Source: Letharia columbiana (lineage: Eukaryota > Ascomycota > Lecanoromycetes > Lecanorales > Parmeliaceae). Taken from it: a stretch of DNA of 64,000 bases. Position numbers and translations under genes: made by a program. The DNA is taken from contig NW_023501038.1 in assembly GCF_014066305.1 (NCBI RefSeq), positions 744,001 through 808,000 on the forward strand, written 5' to 3'. Below, piece by piece: positions 11,192 through 22,200 of the stretch. Numbering within the stretch: the first letter of the stretch is position 1; the number at the start of each line of letters is the position of its first letter. The notes under the pieces were generated by a model. It was not told the DNA's origin, did no database searches, and saw only the letters and a list, made by a program, of their open reading frames with translations.

Positions 11192-12904
11192 ATGATCTCG
11201 TCGCGGGCTGCCACACCTAAACCCCTCGGTGTCCTTTGTCACCACATACACCCTTCAATCACTTCCGCCTCCCGGGTCAATGGATCCGCTCCTACACCAA
11301 AACAACAGCAATGCCGAGGCTTAGCTACTGTCCAAGATGGACCGGCACAACCACCTAAGAGGACACACTTCGGTGGACTGAAGGACCAGGATAGGATATT
11401 TCAGAATCTTTACGGGCATCATGGCGCGGACCTGAAGAGTGCGATGAAGTACGGCGACTGGTATAAGACAAAGGAGATAATACTGAAAGGTCATGATTGG
11501 GTCTGTCGGCATGGGCCTCTGGTCTGTCAATCCAAATGCTAATCCGAGAATAATAGATTATCTCTGAGATCAAAGCCTCGGGCCTCCGAGGTCGAGGTGG
11601 CGCTGGATTTCCGTCTGGGATGAAGTGGGTAAGGATGGATGCTACGACTACTGGTATTATATCTAAGGCGCATGCTGATTGCCATAGTCTTTCATGAACT
11701 TCAAGGATTGGGACAAGGACACCAAGCCCCGCTATCTAGTCGTCAACGCTGATGAGGGTGAACCGGGAACCTGCAAAGACCGAGAGATCATGCGGAAAGA
11801 CCCACACAAGCTCATTGAAGGATGTCTAGTCGCCGGCCGAGCAATGAATACCAGCGCAGCCTACATCTATATCCGAGGAGAATTCTATCACGAGGCAACA
11901 GTACTTCAGCGGGCAATCCAAGAAGCTTATAAAGCGGGCTTCATTGGAAAGAATGCATGTGGCAGTGGATATGATTTCGACGTGTACATCCATCGAGGGA
12001 TGGGTGCCTACGTCTGTGGCGAGGAGACCTCTCTGATAGAGTCACTGGAAGGCAAGCCTGGCAAGCCCCGCCTAAAGCCTCCGTTCCCAGCCGCTGTCGG
12101 TCTTTTTGGATGCCCTTCCACGGTCGCCAACGTCGAAACTATTGCTGTCGCTCCTACAATCGTACGCCGTGGCGCCAATTGGTTCAACTCTTTCGGACGC
12201 GAGCGTAATGCTGGTACAAAGCTCTTCTGCATTTCTGGTCACGTTAACAACCCCTGCACCGTCGAGGAAGAAATGTCAATCTCACTTAAGGAGCTCATCG
12301 ATAAGCACGCCGGCGGCGTTCGAGGCGGCTGGGACAATCTGAAGGCTATCATACCTGGCGGCTCTTCCACGCCCATTCTCCCCAAGACAACCTGCGATGA
12401 ACAATTGATGGACTTTGATGCCCTCAAGGATAGCCAGTCAGGGTTGGGCACGGCGGCAGTCATCGTAATGGACAAGAGCACGGACGTTGTAAGAGCTATA
12501 TCGAGATTGGCATCGTTCTACAAACACGAGAGTTGCGGACAATGCACGCCTTGCAGAGAGGGCAGCAAATGGACGGAGCAAATCATGAAGAGATTCGAGG
12601 CTGGGCAAGCAAGAGCAAGAGAGATTGATATGTTGCAGGAGTTGACGAAACAGGTTGAGGGGCACACCATTTGCGGTACGTCTTCTCCCAACTTATTCTA
12701 CCCCAATACAAGCATATACTGATCTTTTCTGTAGCTTTGGGCGAAGCCTTCGCGTGGCCACTACAAGGTCTAGTACGTCACTTCAGACCTGAGCTTGAGC
12801 AAAGAGTCAAGGGTTATGCCGAGAAGCATGGCGGTGAAGCAAGAGCAGGTGGATGGGCTCACGACGCCCAGAAACAAGGCATGCTCATTGCTCCAGGCCA
12901 GTAA
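11192..12904 (+). CDS. nuo51: NADH:ubiquinone oxidoreductase 51-kDa subunit (complex I)
   Basis: This is the flavoprotein subunit of mitochondrial complex I. It binds NADH and FMN and carries the N3 [4Fe-4S] cluster in the matrix arm. Exons are 11192-11500, 11557-11628, 11688-12675 and 12735-12904 (512 aa), with introns of 56, 59 and 59 nt. The N-terminus is basic and Ser/Ala-rich, as expected of a mitochondrial presequence. Exon 2 restores [16 protein letters not shown], the NADH-binding glycine loop. [35 protein letters not shown] and [20 protein letters not shown] are classic NuoF/NDUFV1 blocks. The cluster ligands are in [12 protein letters not shown], with the fourth Cys in HTICALG, reconstituted across intron 3. 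Length and motif order match the family with no gaps. Identification is near certain. Confidence 0.97.
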
Positions 12905-13421
12905 TTCTCCAAGAAGCAGAGTGTACATAGCGATTTGGCGTTATGGGAGTCGAAGATGCGACAGAAGGTCGTCCGGGTCCAGCATCAACATGGTTTATTG
13001 CAATATCGTTTCACAAGACACCAGCTCGACCATGGTCGTAGAAATCTGTCCTCGCTGTCCGACTTGGTGTTTCTCATCGTGGCTCCCCTTGCACAGTCTC
13101 CTTTCCTTTTCCTTGTCGCGCTCTAACGGCAACCCTTGAGGATCAAAGACGTCACGGTTCGTCGGTCTGCGCCACACCACGATCAAGACCAGAAATAGTT
13201 GTGACGCTTGGCGTCTTCTGAATCCCGCATTGCGACCTTTCACCACACGATACTCCACGACTGATGCCAAATAAGGCAGGTATCGCACCCAGTTTTCCAC
13301 CTTCATCTATCGCAGCATCATCAATGATCTCGCATACTCACCTCATTTATCTACAAAGAGGACAACCATCTTTCCCCCTTCCTCTCTCTCTCTCTCTTTC
13401 AACCCCCCCCCAAAAAACCCC
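12905..13421. other. intergenic with a doubtful minus-strand ORF
   Basis: This is the 3' flank of nuo51. A 103-codon minus-strand ORF (13306-12995, starting MKVENWVRYLPYLASVVEY) has a plausible amphipathic start, but no recognised domain and no support for splicing. I leave it uncalled. A CT microsatellite lies at about 13380-13400, next to C and A homopolymers. Confidence 0.4.
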
Positions 13422-13663
13422 ATGTCCACCTCCATCCCCTCCCCCTCCCCCTTCCCCTCGCCCTCACCATCCCAGTCGCCGGCGCCGCCTTCTCCATCCA
13501 CCGTTACCGCGACCGGGTCGCCAAAGGCGGCTCCGCCACGGACCGGTAGCGCGCCAACCCTTACCCCTGGACGTTCGAGTATGGGAACCCGTTGACGAAC
13601 GAACCGGCGCCCGATCGGAGGAGGGGGGATGGGAGTGCGGGGTGGTATCGGGCGCGGGTGTGA
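13422..13663 (+). pseudogene. possible small broken gene, unknown function
   Basis: One frame reads LALTIPVAGAAFSIHRYRDR, meets TAG at 13547-13549, then continues RANPYPWTFEYGNPLTNEP and ends GWYRARV before TGA at 13661. The hydrophobic segment followed by a basic stretch and an aromatic-rich block looks like a genuine small membrane-associated protein. The only ATG nearby (13422) is in another frame and would need a 1-nt shift inside the C-run. Either the locus is broken, or homopolymer and base errors create the lesions. I do not recognise the family. Confidence 0.35.
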
Positions 13664-14140
13664 GCGGAGGCAGGTGAGTAGAAGTGGGAAGGTTGGGATT
13701 TTGTGTGTGGGGGGGGGGGAAGCTATTCGTGATATATTCGTGGGTGTCTTCGGATTGTAGAAGCTCGGATCACGCAAAGGGTTCTGCTTTCATGCTTTTT
13801 CAATGCTTGGATTCGGGTGCAGAATTTTAGGCCTCGGTCGCAGTGGTAATGTTCTTAGGCAAAAGAGGTGATGTGGGGACCAATTCCTTGGGTCGAATTT
13901 CTCTCTGAAGGACTGCACGCGGGGAATTCTGGTACAAAGTCATGTGCATAGTATTGGAGGACTGCCCCTTCTATCTTATGAGTACACTACGAGCATGAGA
14001 AGGTCTTCCCTAATAGCTTGTTGTATCTTACAATGCAGACTTCCGGGGTATCATCATGAGCCAGATGCTATGCCGCCCCAAACGCCAATGATCATGCACA
14101 TAATCATAACTTCATCACACCCCCTATAATAATTCCGGCC
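13664..14140. other. intergenic
   Basis: This includes a GT/G-rich stretch at about 13700-13720 and the 3' flank of the SNF2 gene. No gene is supported. The donor-like GCAG|GTGAGT at about 13670 has no open frame to join. Confidence 0.5.
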
Positions 14141-17100
14141 CTAGGAAGAGGAAGCACTTCCGCCAAACAAGCTTTGGGGCTCATCGCTTCTCTTACCCAA
14201 GTCGAAGCCTACTCTTCTCGGAGGACGGCGATCAGCCATGACCGTGGTTGATGGGGTCTGATGCACCGGGATTACTGTTGACGCCGGCACTGAATCGTAG
14301 GCTGTCGAGCTTGCCGGCACATCATTCTCCGTGGAACCAGAGATGCCAGAAGTGCGGAAAGTGAGTGTTCTTCTCCTAGGAGGTGGTGACGCTGTGAGGT
14401 CTGGGGCATACTCAGAATCGCTCTTTCGCTTGCGGAACGGGTCGTGAGCTGTCGAGCTTTCAGGCGCATTAGCTTCTCCAATAGTTCGAATGGGCATATT
14501 CGCCGCCATGCTTCTGGGAGATGGCGGTCTAGTCAGCTCCGAAGCATGCTCAAAGTCGCTTTTCTGTTGGTATGCCATGTCGGGGGCCGCTGAGCTTTCC
14601 GCCAGACGAGTTCCTACACTAAAGTGAAGATTGGAATCCGTTGAGCTTCGTCTTGGAGGAGGCGACTCTCTCAGATCCGGGGCATAGTCAGACATCAAAA
14701 TGTCAACTTGCCGCTTCCGACTCGATTTCTTCGACTGTGATGAGTCCAAAATCAGATCTGCGTCTGGATCGTCGAGATCTCGGTCACTTGCAGCAACTCG
14801 CCCAAACAATTGCTGAGGGGCGGACAATTTTGCTACTTGCTTGTCGGCATCATGTATGTGGTCCTTCGTAAACGGTATGAAATGGGCATTCTTGATAATG
14901 GTACTCATGGTCTCGTCATCCAGCAAACTCTTCTCGGCCTTCTGATGCTCCTGTGCAGTCATACCCTTCCTCCTCTGTAGCATATGATCCTCCAAAGTGT
15001 CTTTCAGCACAAGGGTTTCTACGTAAACCGGCCGTACCTGTCCAATACGATGGGCACGTTTGATCGCCTGAGCTTCGACATTAGGCTGCCAGACGGGATT
15101 GACGAAAAACACACGGGATGCAGTGGCAATATGAAGACCGTGAGCTGCTTGATACACGTTCATGAGGAGGACACGAAAAGTCTCGGTAGTGTTGAACGTT
15201 GTGATGTAGGCGTTCTGACGTGCCAGAGAAAGCGTTCTAGTATAGATCAGGTACCGAACGTCGACAAGATCAAAGGCCTGAGCTATGTAGTACGCAATGT
15301 GGTCGCCTTCATAGAAAATGAGGATCTTTTCGTCTTGGTGGAGTGCGACGACTCTATCGAGCAAATAGCTCAGCTTGGCGGATGCGGTACCACTGATTGT
15401 GCTCTTTCCTAAAGCGGAGTCCGGTGGAAATGGATCCGTGGTTTGCTCTTTCGAAAATGACTTGAGAGCAGACTTAAGAGCGGGTTTAAGACTTATTGGC
15501 TTGCTAGAATCTGATGCGTTGAACTGGATATTCTTGGTCTGTCGTGGGCTCGGACTGGCTTTTGCACGAGATACAGTCTGCTTCTCGGTCAATTTCGGCG
15601 TTCCGTTGATTCCCGATTTCGACTTCTTCTTAAACTTTCTTCCAGCATCATTGTCTTCTCCATCAAGAGAATTGTCCGGAAGTATCTGCACTGCTTGCTG
15701 CTGTACGCCGTGCCACAGCTTTTGCATGGTGGCGGTCCCCACCCCTGCGAGACCATGCGAGGGATTGTTTACATAAAGATGGGAGTTCACCCAATTTTGA
15801 GCTTTGCTAAGTTGCGTAGCTCCGATAAGTAGAAGCTCGTCTCCAGTTCGATGTACCAATGACCAAGCATCTCGAGCATTCTCAGGGAAACGCTCAACGA
15901 ACATCCCCATCTCATGCAGGTCGGCAAATGACCTCCATGATGGAGATTCTAATGCAACCTCTCCAATTTCTATTGCCTGCTTCAGTAGTAGCTGATCAGC
16001 CTCGTAGTAGACAGAGTCAGGATTCCGTTGCTCCTCTAGGTATGCTCGCGAAACCTTGACGGTCTTGGCAATATCACCTGGAGAAAAACTTGTCCAATAG
16101 AAACCCGATTGCCGTAAGTTGTTGATCAGCTTATTAAGTTCTCGTCTATTCTTTGTGTGGAACATATAGTCTTCGTCAACGCGCTCGGAAGTCACTGCAT
16201 TCACGATTAAAGCTTGTATGAAGAGATTCAGGCTGAGCTTATCGTGCCAGCTTGGTTGCAGATAGACGACTCGGTTGTGCAGTGGAGGTAATTGAATATC
16301 CGCTTCAATGTCTTCAATGCGGTGACGCACCACAAGACTGTTTAGTAGTGTCTTCAATGATCTAGCTTTCCTTCTTCCATCACTGTAAGGCATGATGTAC
16401 CTGGACCATGAGGCAGGATCATGCTCCTTGCTATTGGCCCATGGCTTTAATTGCAGGAAACCCGCCACAATGACGCCCAGTTTCTCAAGGTCCTTGCGTT
16501 CTTGGATTAGCGCAGACTCGTTCCTTCGGGCTTCAAGCAGGTCTGAATTGGTCAAACGATGGTCGTCATCAGCCGCAGAGTGTGAAGTCTCGAAGGTAGC
16601 TGTCCCAACTTCAACGCCTAAAAGTCCGCTCGCAGGTGTTCCGCTTACAATCCATTTCCTATCCACGCAAAGCTTCTGTAGTGCCCAATAGGCGCTGTTT
16701 TTGCGTCCAGAAGAGGAGAATTCATGGCCTTCATCCATGATGATTCGTAGAAAGTGGACCTCCATTAGTGGCGATTGGTGCTCTTCTGCGGAGCAGTGAC
16801 AATCTTCGTCCAGTGAGCAATTACAGCCACCTATCATGATTTCGAGTCAGCCATCCTTCTCGAAAGCAGAAAGACGAATACTGAGACAGCCCAAGGGGTG
16901 ATCGACCCGTGAATTGGCCCAGAAGAGGGAACGTTTGCTCGCGACGTACACACCTTTGAACCTGGACTTGGACTTGGACTGCGCCTTTGCGCTCCCTTTG
17001 GGAACCATTTCTCGCTCGAATCGCTGTCTCGACATGAGGATGATATCGTATTTCATCAATTTGGCTGCTGACGGGACTGTGATTGTGTCAGAATCGAGGT

Positions 17101-18805
17101 AAAATACCTTCAGAAGATGTTCTTCGACATGCAGGCTGATCTCGTCCTTCCATTGGCTCAAAAGGTTCTGGGGCACTATGATCAAAGTAGCGGTAGTGAG
17201 GTGTATCGTCTTTCCTTTCTGTATTTGTGACGGGCGGTGACTGCGTCTAGTGACTGACGGAGAGATGACATAGGAGCCAACATTGTCTTCCAAAAGAGCA
17301 AGACAATTCTTGTGGTCTTCGCCTTCATGGGATAGATCATGGAAAATGGCCCTCCAAGGTACTTGAGCACGACCAACAGCAGCTGCGGCCATCTGCATGA
17401 GCGACCCAACTTCCGACCGCACGGGGAGTAATCCAAGCGAGTGTTCAGGAGGTATCTCTGGCCTACACAAAGTTTGGAATCAGCGCTGCTCTTTTTAGGT
17501 AAGAAACCGAGAAACAAGACACGTTTGAGGAGTAGAAAAATCCTTGCGCTGTCGAAGTACCGCTTCTCAACTAAGCGATAAGACAGGTCTGGAGAATGAG
17601 GATGCTTTCTACTCCCGAAAGATGGCATGTAGCCCAGTTACGCTACCAAACAGGAAATATTTACACCGAAATGTACGTACCAATGTCCCTTGGTAGCAAG
17701 TATCGTGGCTAGACAGATCAGTGTCTTACCAAGACCCATGGATTCGCCCAGTATGCCGCCACGCGCCTCCTCATACGTTCGTTGGTCGCGGAGTAAGACT
17801 CCCGTCTCTCTGTCATAGTAGAAAGGCTGTCCGGTAGGTCCTTCTAATGACTGCAATCTTGAGTCTAATGCTTTTCGGGGCTCGACCTCTCTCTTGATCA
17901 TCGAAGCGACAGTACGCCTCTGGTATGGATAGAGCTTGGTCTTCAGACCTCGCAGCTCATCGGACTCAAGAACGGACTGTATGGCTTCATGGGATATGGG
18001 ACATGACACGGATGGAGGGTGTGCAGCTGGAGAAGGTATTGTGTTAAAAAGGTAAAAGAGTGAGTCGTCGTTGCTTGACTCTCCATTGTAATGCTCGAGG
18101 TGGTTTTCAGATGGATTTCGCCCTTCCCACGATAGAGGAGATCTGTCAAGCCCATTCAACAACTTCATCAAGTAATTCCGGAGGTGACCATTATCTCTGT
18201 CGATATATCGTCTTCCAACGTCATCAGGCAAAATGTAAACCCTTATGGTAGCCAGATCCCCGTTCTGTTGATGCTTCCGAGCAAAAGTCCGAGCCCAATT
18301 ACAATTGGCCAATGTCCGTGCGGACAAAGCTGGATGAGCATCCTCGAGATCGCAGCAATCGTGAAAAGCCAACCAGATGTCGCTTGACTCTCTCCAACGT
18401 GTCTGGTGAAGATAGGCTCCGCCGCCGATGCTAGGTCTTAATGTCAAGCTACCCAAAGCGATGTAATTCCGTAGGTCCTCCAAAAACTCCCTCTTACCAT
18501 CTTTAGCTACAGTCGGTTTCGATCGAGGTACCATTTCTCGAGGGTGGAGGACGACGTTGCGCTTTTTAGAGCAAGTAGAGGTTTGGGGCTCTAGACCTGG
18601 AGTTGTGGCGCTCGATTGGCTAGATGGGCTGGATGCAAGGTCTACGGAGGTGGTCCTTGTAGACTTGGGTGTGGGAATCTGACAACAGATCAATTAGGGA
18701 AGTTCGCGAGGGACAAGGATGAGGCTTAAGTACTTGGGAATTTCCATCGGAGTCGCTTGAATGCCCCAGTGCTGGCAATGGCTCTTTACCATGGGGAGCG
18801 CCCAT
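14141..18805 (-). CDS. SNF2-family ATPase (Rad5/Rad16-like group)
   Basis: This is a nuclear ATP-dependent DNA translocase; the exact role is unknown. Exons are 18805-18734, 18678-17681, 17462-16954 and 16830-14141 (1422 aa). Introns are 55, 218, 123 nt with GTACTT, GTACGT and GTGTAC donors. Walker A is ESMGLGKTLICLATILAT at about 336-352, and motif Ia/Ib is TLIIVPQNLLSQWKDEI. Motif II is DEGH (558-561, in RIIMDEGHEF), and motif III is KWIVSGTPASGLLG. The C-terminal helicase lobe contains ILIFYEG and AIKRAHRIGQVRPVYVETL near residue 1119. A CNCSLDEDCHC cysteine cluster lies just before motif II, in a position where this family often carries an insertion. No RING finger is evident. The last ~250 residues are Ser/Pro-rich with repeated PPPRR motifs and look disordered. 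The 218-nt intron is long for this window but gives a clean join (GHW|PEIPPEHSLG). Confidence 0.88.
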
Positions 18806-19277
18806 GGCGAAGGGTAGCTGAGCAGCTAAGCAGCTTCAACGAGCGTTACTATATCGATCAATACCCTCCAATCCATACTGTAGGCTGAAGAGAGATGAGT
18901 GAGTCCAGAAAGTAAGAGTGTATCCTAGTGTTGCGGCGCAAACATATGTCTCGGGTAAGTTTCCTCGACTAGCATTCAGGGTATCCAGAGCTCATCTTTT
19001 AGCGTCCGAGGAGTTTTGTGGCAATCTTTATGGCGCAGGCGAGAAGCTGCATGAGGACCATGATTTTGGATGTAATGAGCCTTTAAACACTATCTACTGA
19101 ACGCTTTGCTATGCTGAGAACTGATATGCTCAGCTATCCAGTCGCTGCGCCATTGCAACCGCCGAAATAAACGCAAACAGCCAGATAGCTGCCCCAGAGT
19201 GCTGGATAGAATTGAATAACCTCCGTCTTGGAAGCGAGTGCTCCTGCTAGACCAAGTGATCGCTTTGTCCATCATGC
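18806..19277. other. intergenic, promoter of the SNF2 gene
   Basis: Upstream region of the minus-strand SNF2 gene and 3' flank of the minus-strand nucleoporin gene. No supported coding sequence. Confidence 0.6.
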
Positions 19278-22200
19278 TCATTTTCCACCCGTCATTACAG
19301 CCTTGTAGTATTGCAAGCTTAGATCCATCGTGTGCTTCAAGTACGCGTCCTCGGTGAGTGGTAGCTGCAGGACTCTGGCACCTTCCATACCCTGGCACCA
19401 ACACGTCAGCGTTGTCTAACTATAGCAGAAATGTAGATCGACTGACCTTCTCTTTCATAGCCAGAACCTCTTTGCCCACGAATCCGCTGATCTCCTGCAC
19501 GGCAACCGTCTCCTTCAAGTCCCGCTTTCCACCCCGCATCATCATTGGCAGCGCGCCTAGAAGCCTTTGGAGCAGCTCTTCCTTTTCATGCCCCTCGACC
19601 CCTTTCATCAAGCTCAGATAATCATCATAGACCTGGCCACCCATTCCCCATTCCGCAATCTGCTCTTTGCAGTCCATGAAGCTGTCGAGCACACCTTGCA
19701 ACGTGTCCCAGTCTTGCTCCACCACAGTCGATGGGCCCACTTCTTTTCGAAATACCTCGTGAGCCTCTTTCCAATCCTGTGCCTTGACCAGGAGATCGAC
19801 CTCTTGGACATGATCTTGCAGGACACTCCGGGCATACAACGCTTTGGCCTCCCATATCCATGCGACCGGTATCTTGCACAATTCTGTTAGGGTTTCGAAG
19901 AGCTCACTCTTGCTGTCACTAGGAATGGCTTCAGCGTGTTGGATGAGGAGGGACTGTATTGCTAAGTGGCGTTGACGGTAGGAGGAGAGGTGGAGGAGAG
20001 AGAAAAGAGCCCAGTACCACTCCCCAGCTGAGTCTAGCTGAGCAGCAAAAGTCTGGGCGAGATAGTCGGCTTTCGACGGGTCAGCGATCGCAGGGAAGCG
20101 CGCGTTGATGGCGTGGTACAGCTGGAAGGAAAGGCGAGCGTCAACAGGGTTGCCAGTGATGTTTTCGGGAGCCAAAATCCCTGCGAGAGAGCTGGTAGGA
20201 AGCGCAGATTTGGAGGCGGCGTAGATTTTGAGCAGACCCCACAGGACGTCCTCGCGTTGGGCAGTCTTGGGGTCGTCCCACGGAGCGCCTGTTTTTTCTT
20301 CAACGAAGCGAGGGACCGGCTTTTTGCCCTCGTCGGATTGGAGGTCGTGCTCGAATTTTACGACGGCAGCTTCGATAGTATCTTCAGCAAGGATGGCGTA
20401 AAACAGTCTCAACCCAAATGCACGCTTCCAGTCCAGGTTGAAACGTTCACTGATAACAAAAGTCTTTGCTCTATCCTCAGTCGGGCCCTTCTTTCCCTCG
20501 CAGACACAGGTGTCACCAGCAAGCAACGAGTACAAGGCTCGTATGGGCTCGGTGATCTCGGACAGTACGTTCAGCTCCCTCCACTTCGCAATCTGAGCAG
20601 TCACATCATCGCGCATGATCTGATCACCGCCAATTTGGGCAACCAGAGTCGCCAGCCTAAAGTCCCTTCCTTGCACGAGCGCGTCACAAGCTTCCACGAC
20701 GTTGTTTGCTGAGAGGTGAGCGATGGCGCGCTCTTCGGCATTTGGTGCTGCACTGACGGCCTTCATCGCCGTTTCCTGGCATTGTCGCTTCCAGAAATGG
20801 ATCAGGCGGTCTTTGCGGATGCGATGGTCGTAGGTGGCTTTATAAGCTGCGGGCACACCATAGGCTTCTGAGTTCTGATCATCAAACAGAATGGACGCGA
20901 GCTCCCAAACAGATTGCTCATACTGCGAAGGTGGCTGGACGAGTGACGCGATGTTTTTGAACGGGGTCTGTTGAAGCTTTGCCATCGGTACTCCGCGTTC
21001 AAGGGAGAACTTGGTGCGAGCTTGTTGCTGTGCGAGAATTGTTGGAACGAGCTAAGCGTTTGATCAGCATGGATTGTGTTGACTCTAAAACAAGACGCGC
21101 TTACATTAGGAGTCTTCGCAAATTTCGCAAATCGAATGTCCCTCCCTTCAGACACAATGGATCCCTTCAGCTTTTGCAAGATTGGGTCTGTTTGTGCAGA
21201 TTTGTTGCTGGAGCTACCGACTTTGCCAGGTATCGCGTAGAGTAATGTCTCCCCAGGGCCCCAAGCTGGCTTATAAGAGTCACGCCACTCTCTTTCCATT
21301 TGTTGTTGTTCCGGTGTCATGTTGCTCATAGCGTCGTCATTGATGTTCGACCTCTTCGAATAAGGCCACTAAATGCAACAAAAATTCAGCTTTAAATTCT
21401 TTCCATTCATTGCTACATACATTGAAAAATATGAAGCCATCCATAATCAATCGGTACCCTCTTGGATATCATGCCGGAAGAAACGGCCAGTGGATGGTAA
21501 CAAGTTGGAGAAGGAGTTCAGACCTTGACAACTTTTCCCTTCGTGGCTTGCTTGGCATTCCGCCCATCCCTCCGCGCTTGCTCCTGCCCGAATAGAGAAT
21601 TCATCAAATCAATGGATGTTGCCAATTTGGATCCTGTGACTTTCCCGCTCCTTTTCGCATTTGGTGTCTTTTCCTCATCCACATCACGATCCTTCAACAA
21701 GTGCACCTGCGTCTCACGAAGAGCTTGTCGGTCCTGTTTCCTTGGGCTGATAGTGCGTTGTAGTTCTTCGGCCCAGTCACCGCCAACGTTGAACGTTGCT
21801 TTCCCTGGCGTACCGTAGCCTAGCTGGAGAAATGATTTGGGCGGTGCTTCATCAAGATCGGGTGAGGGAAACGCTCCAGCCATCTCTATCTCCATATCCT
21901 GTTCCTCGTCACGAACCACAAGTGATCGATCTTCAATACCACCTTTCACACGTCGTAACTCGCTTGGCTCGTCTTCGCCACTATCAGAAGGCGAGGCGGC
22001 CAAGCGCTCATCTAAAAAAGACTCGTCGTTGCGAACTTGTTCCATCCCATCGTGTTCGTTGTCAGAGATTTCTTCCTGGTCCTCAAATGCACCTGGCAAG
22101 ATCTTCTTTTTCCGGAACTCGAAAGTATCTTCCGGACTTGAGCTGATACCGGAGGACTCATTGGCGGACGTCAAAGAGCGTTGTGTGGAAGTGGTCGCTG

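Noticed and set aside
12995..13306. 103-codon minus-strand ORF after nuo51
   Set aside because: It has a plausible start but no domain, no intron evidence and no context. I cannot separate it from chance.
16830..16960. RING finger in the SNF2 protein from the CNCSLDEDCHC cluster
   Set aside because: There are too few cysteines/histidines with correct spacing for a RING, and splicing confirms no more follow.
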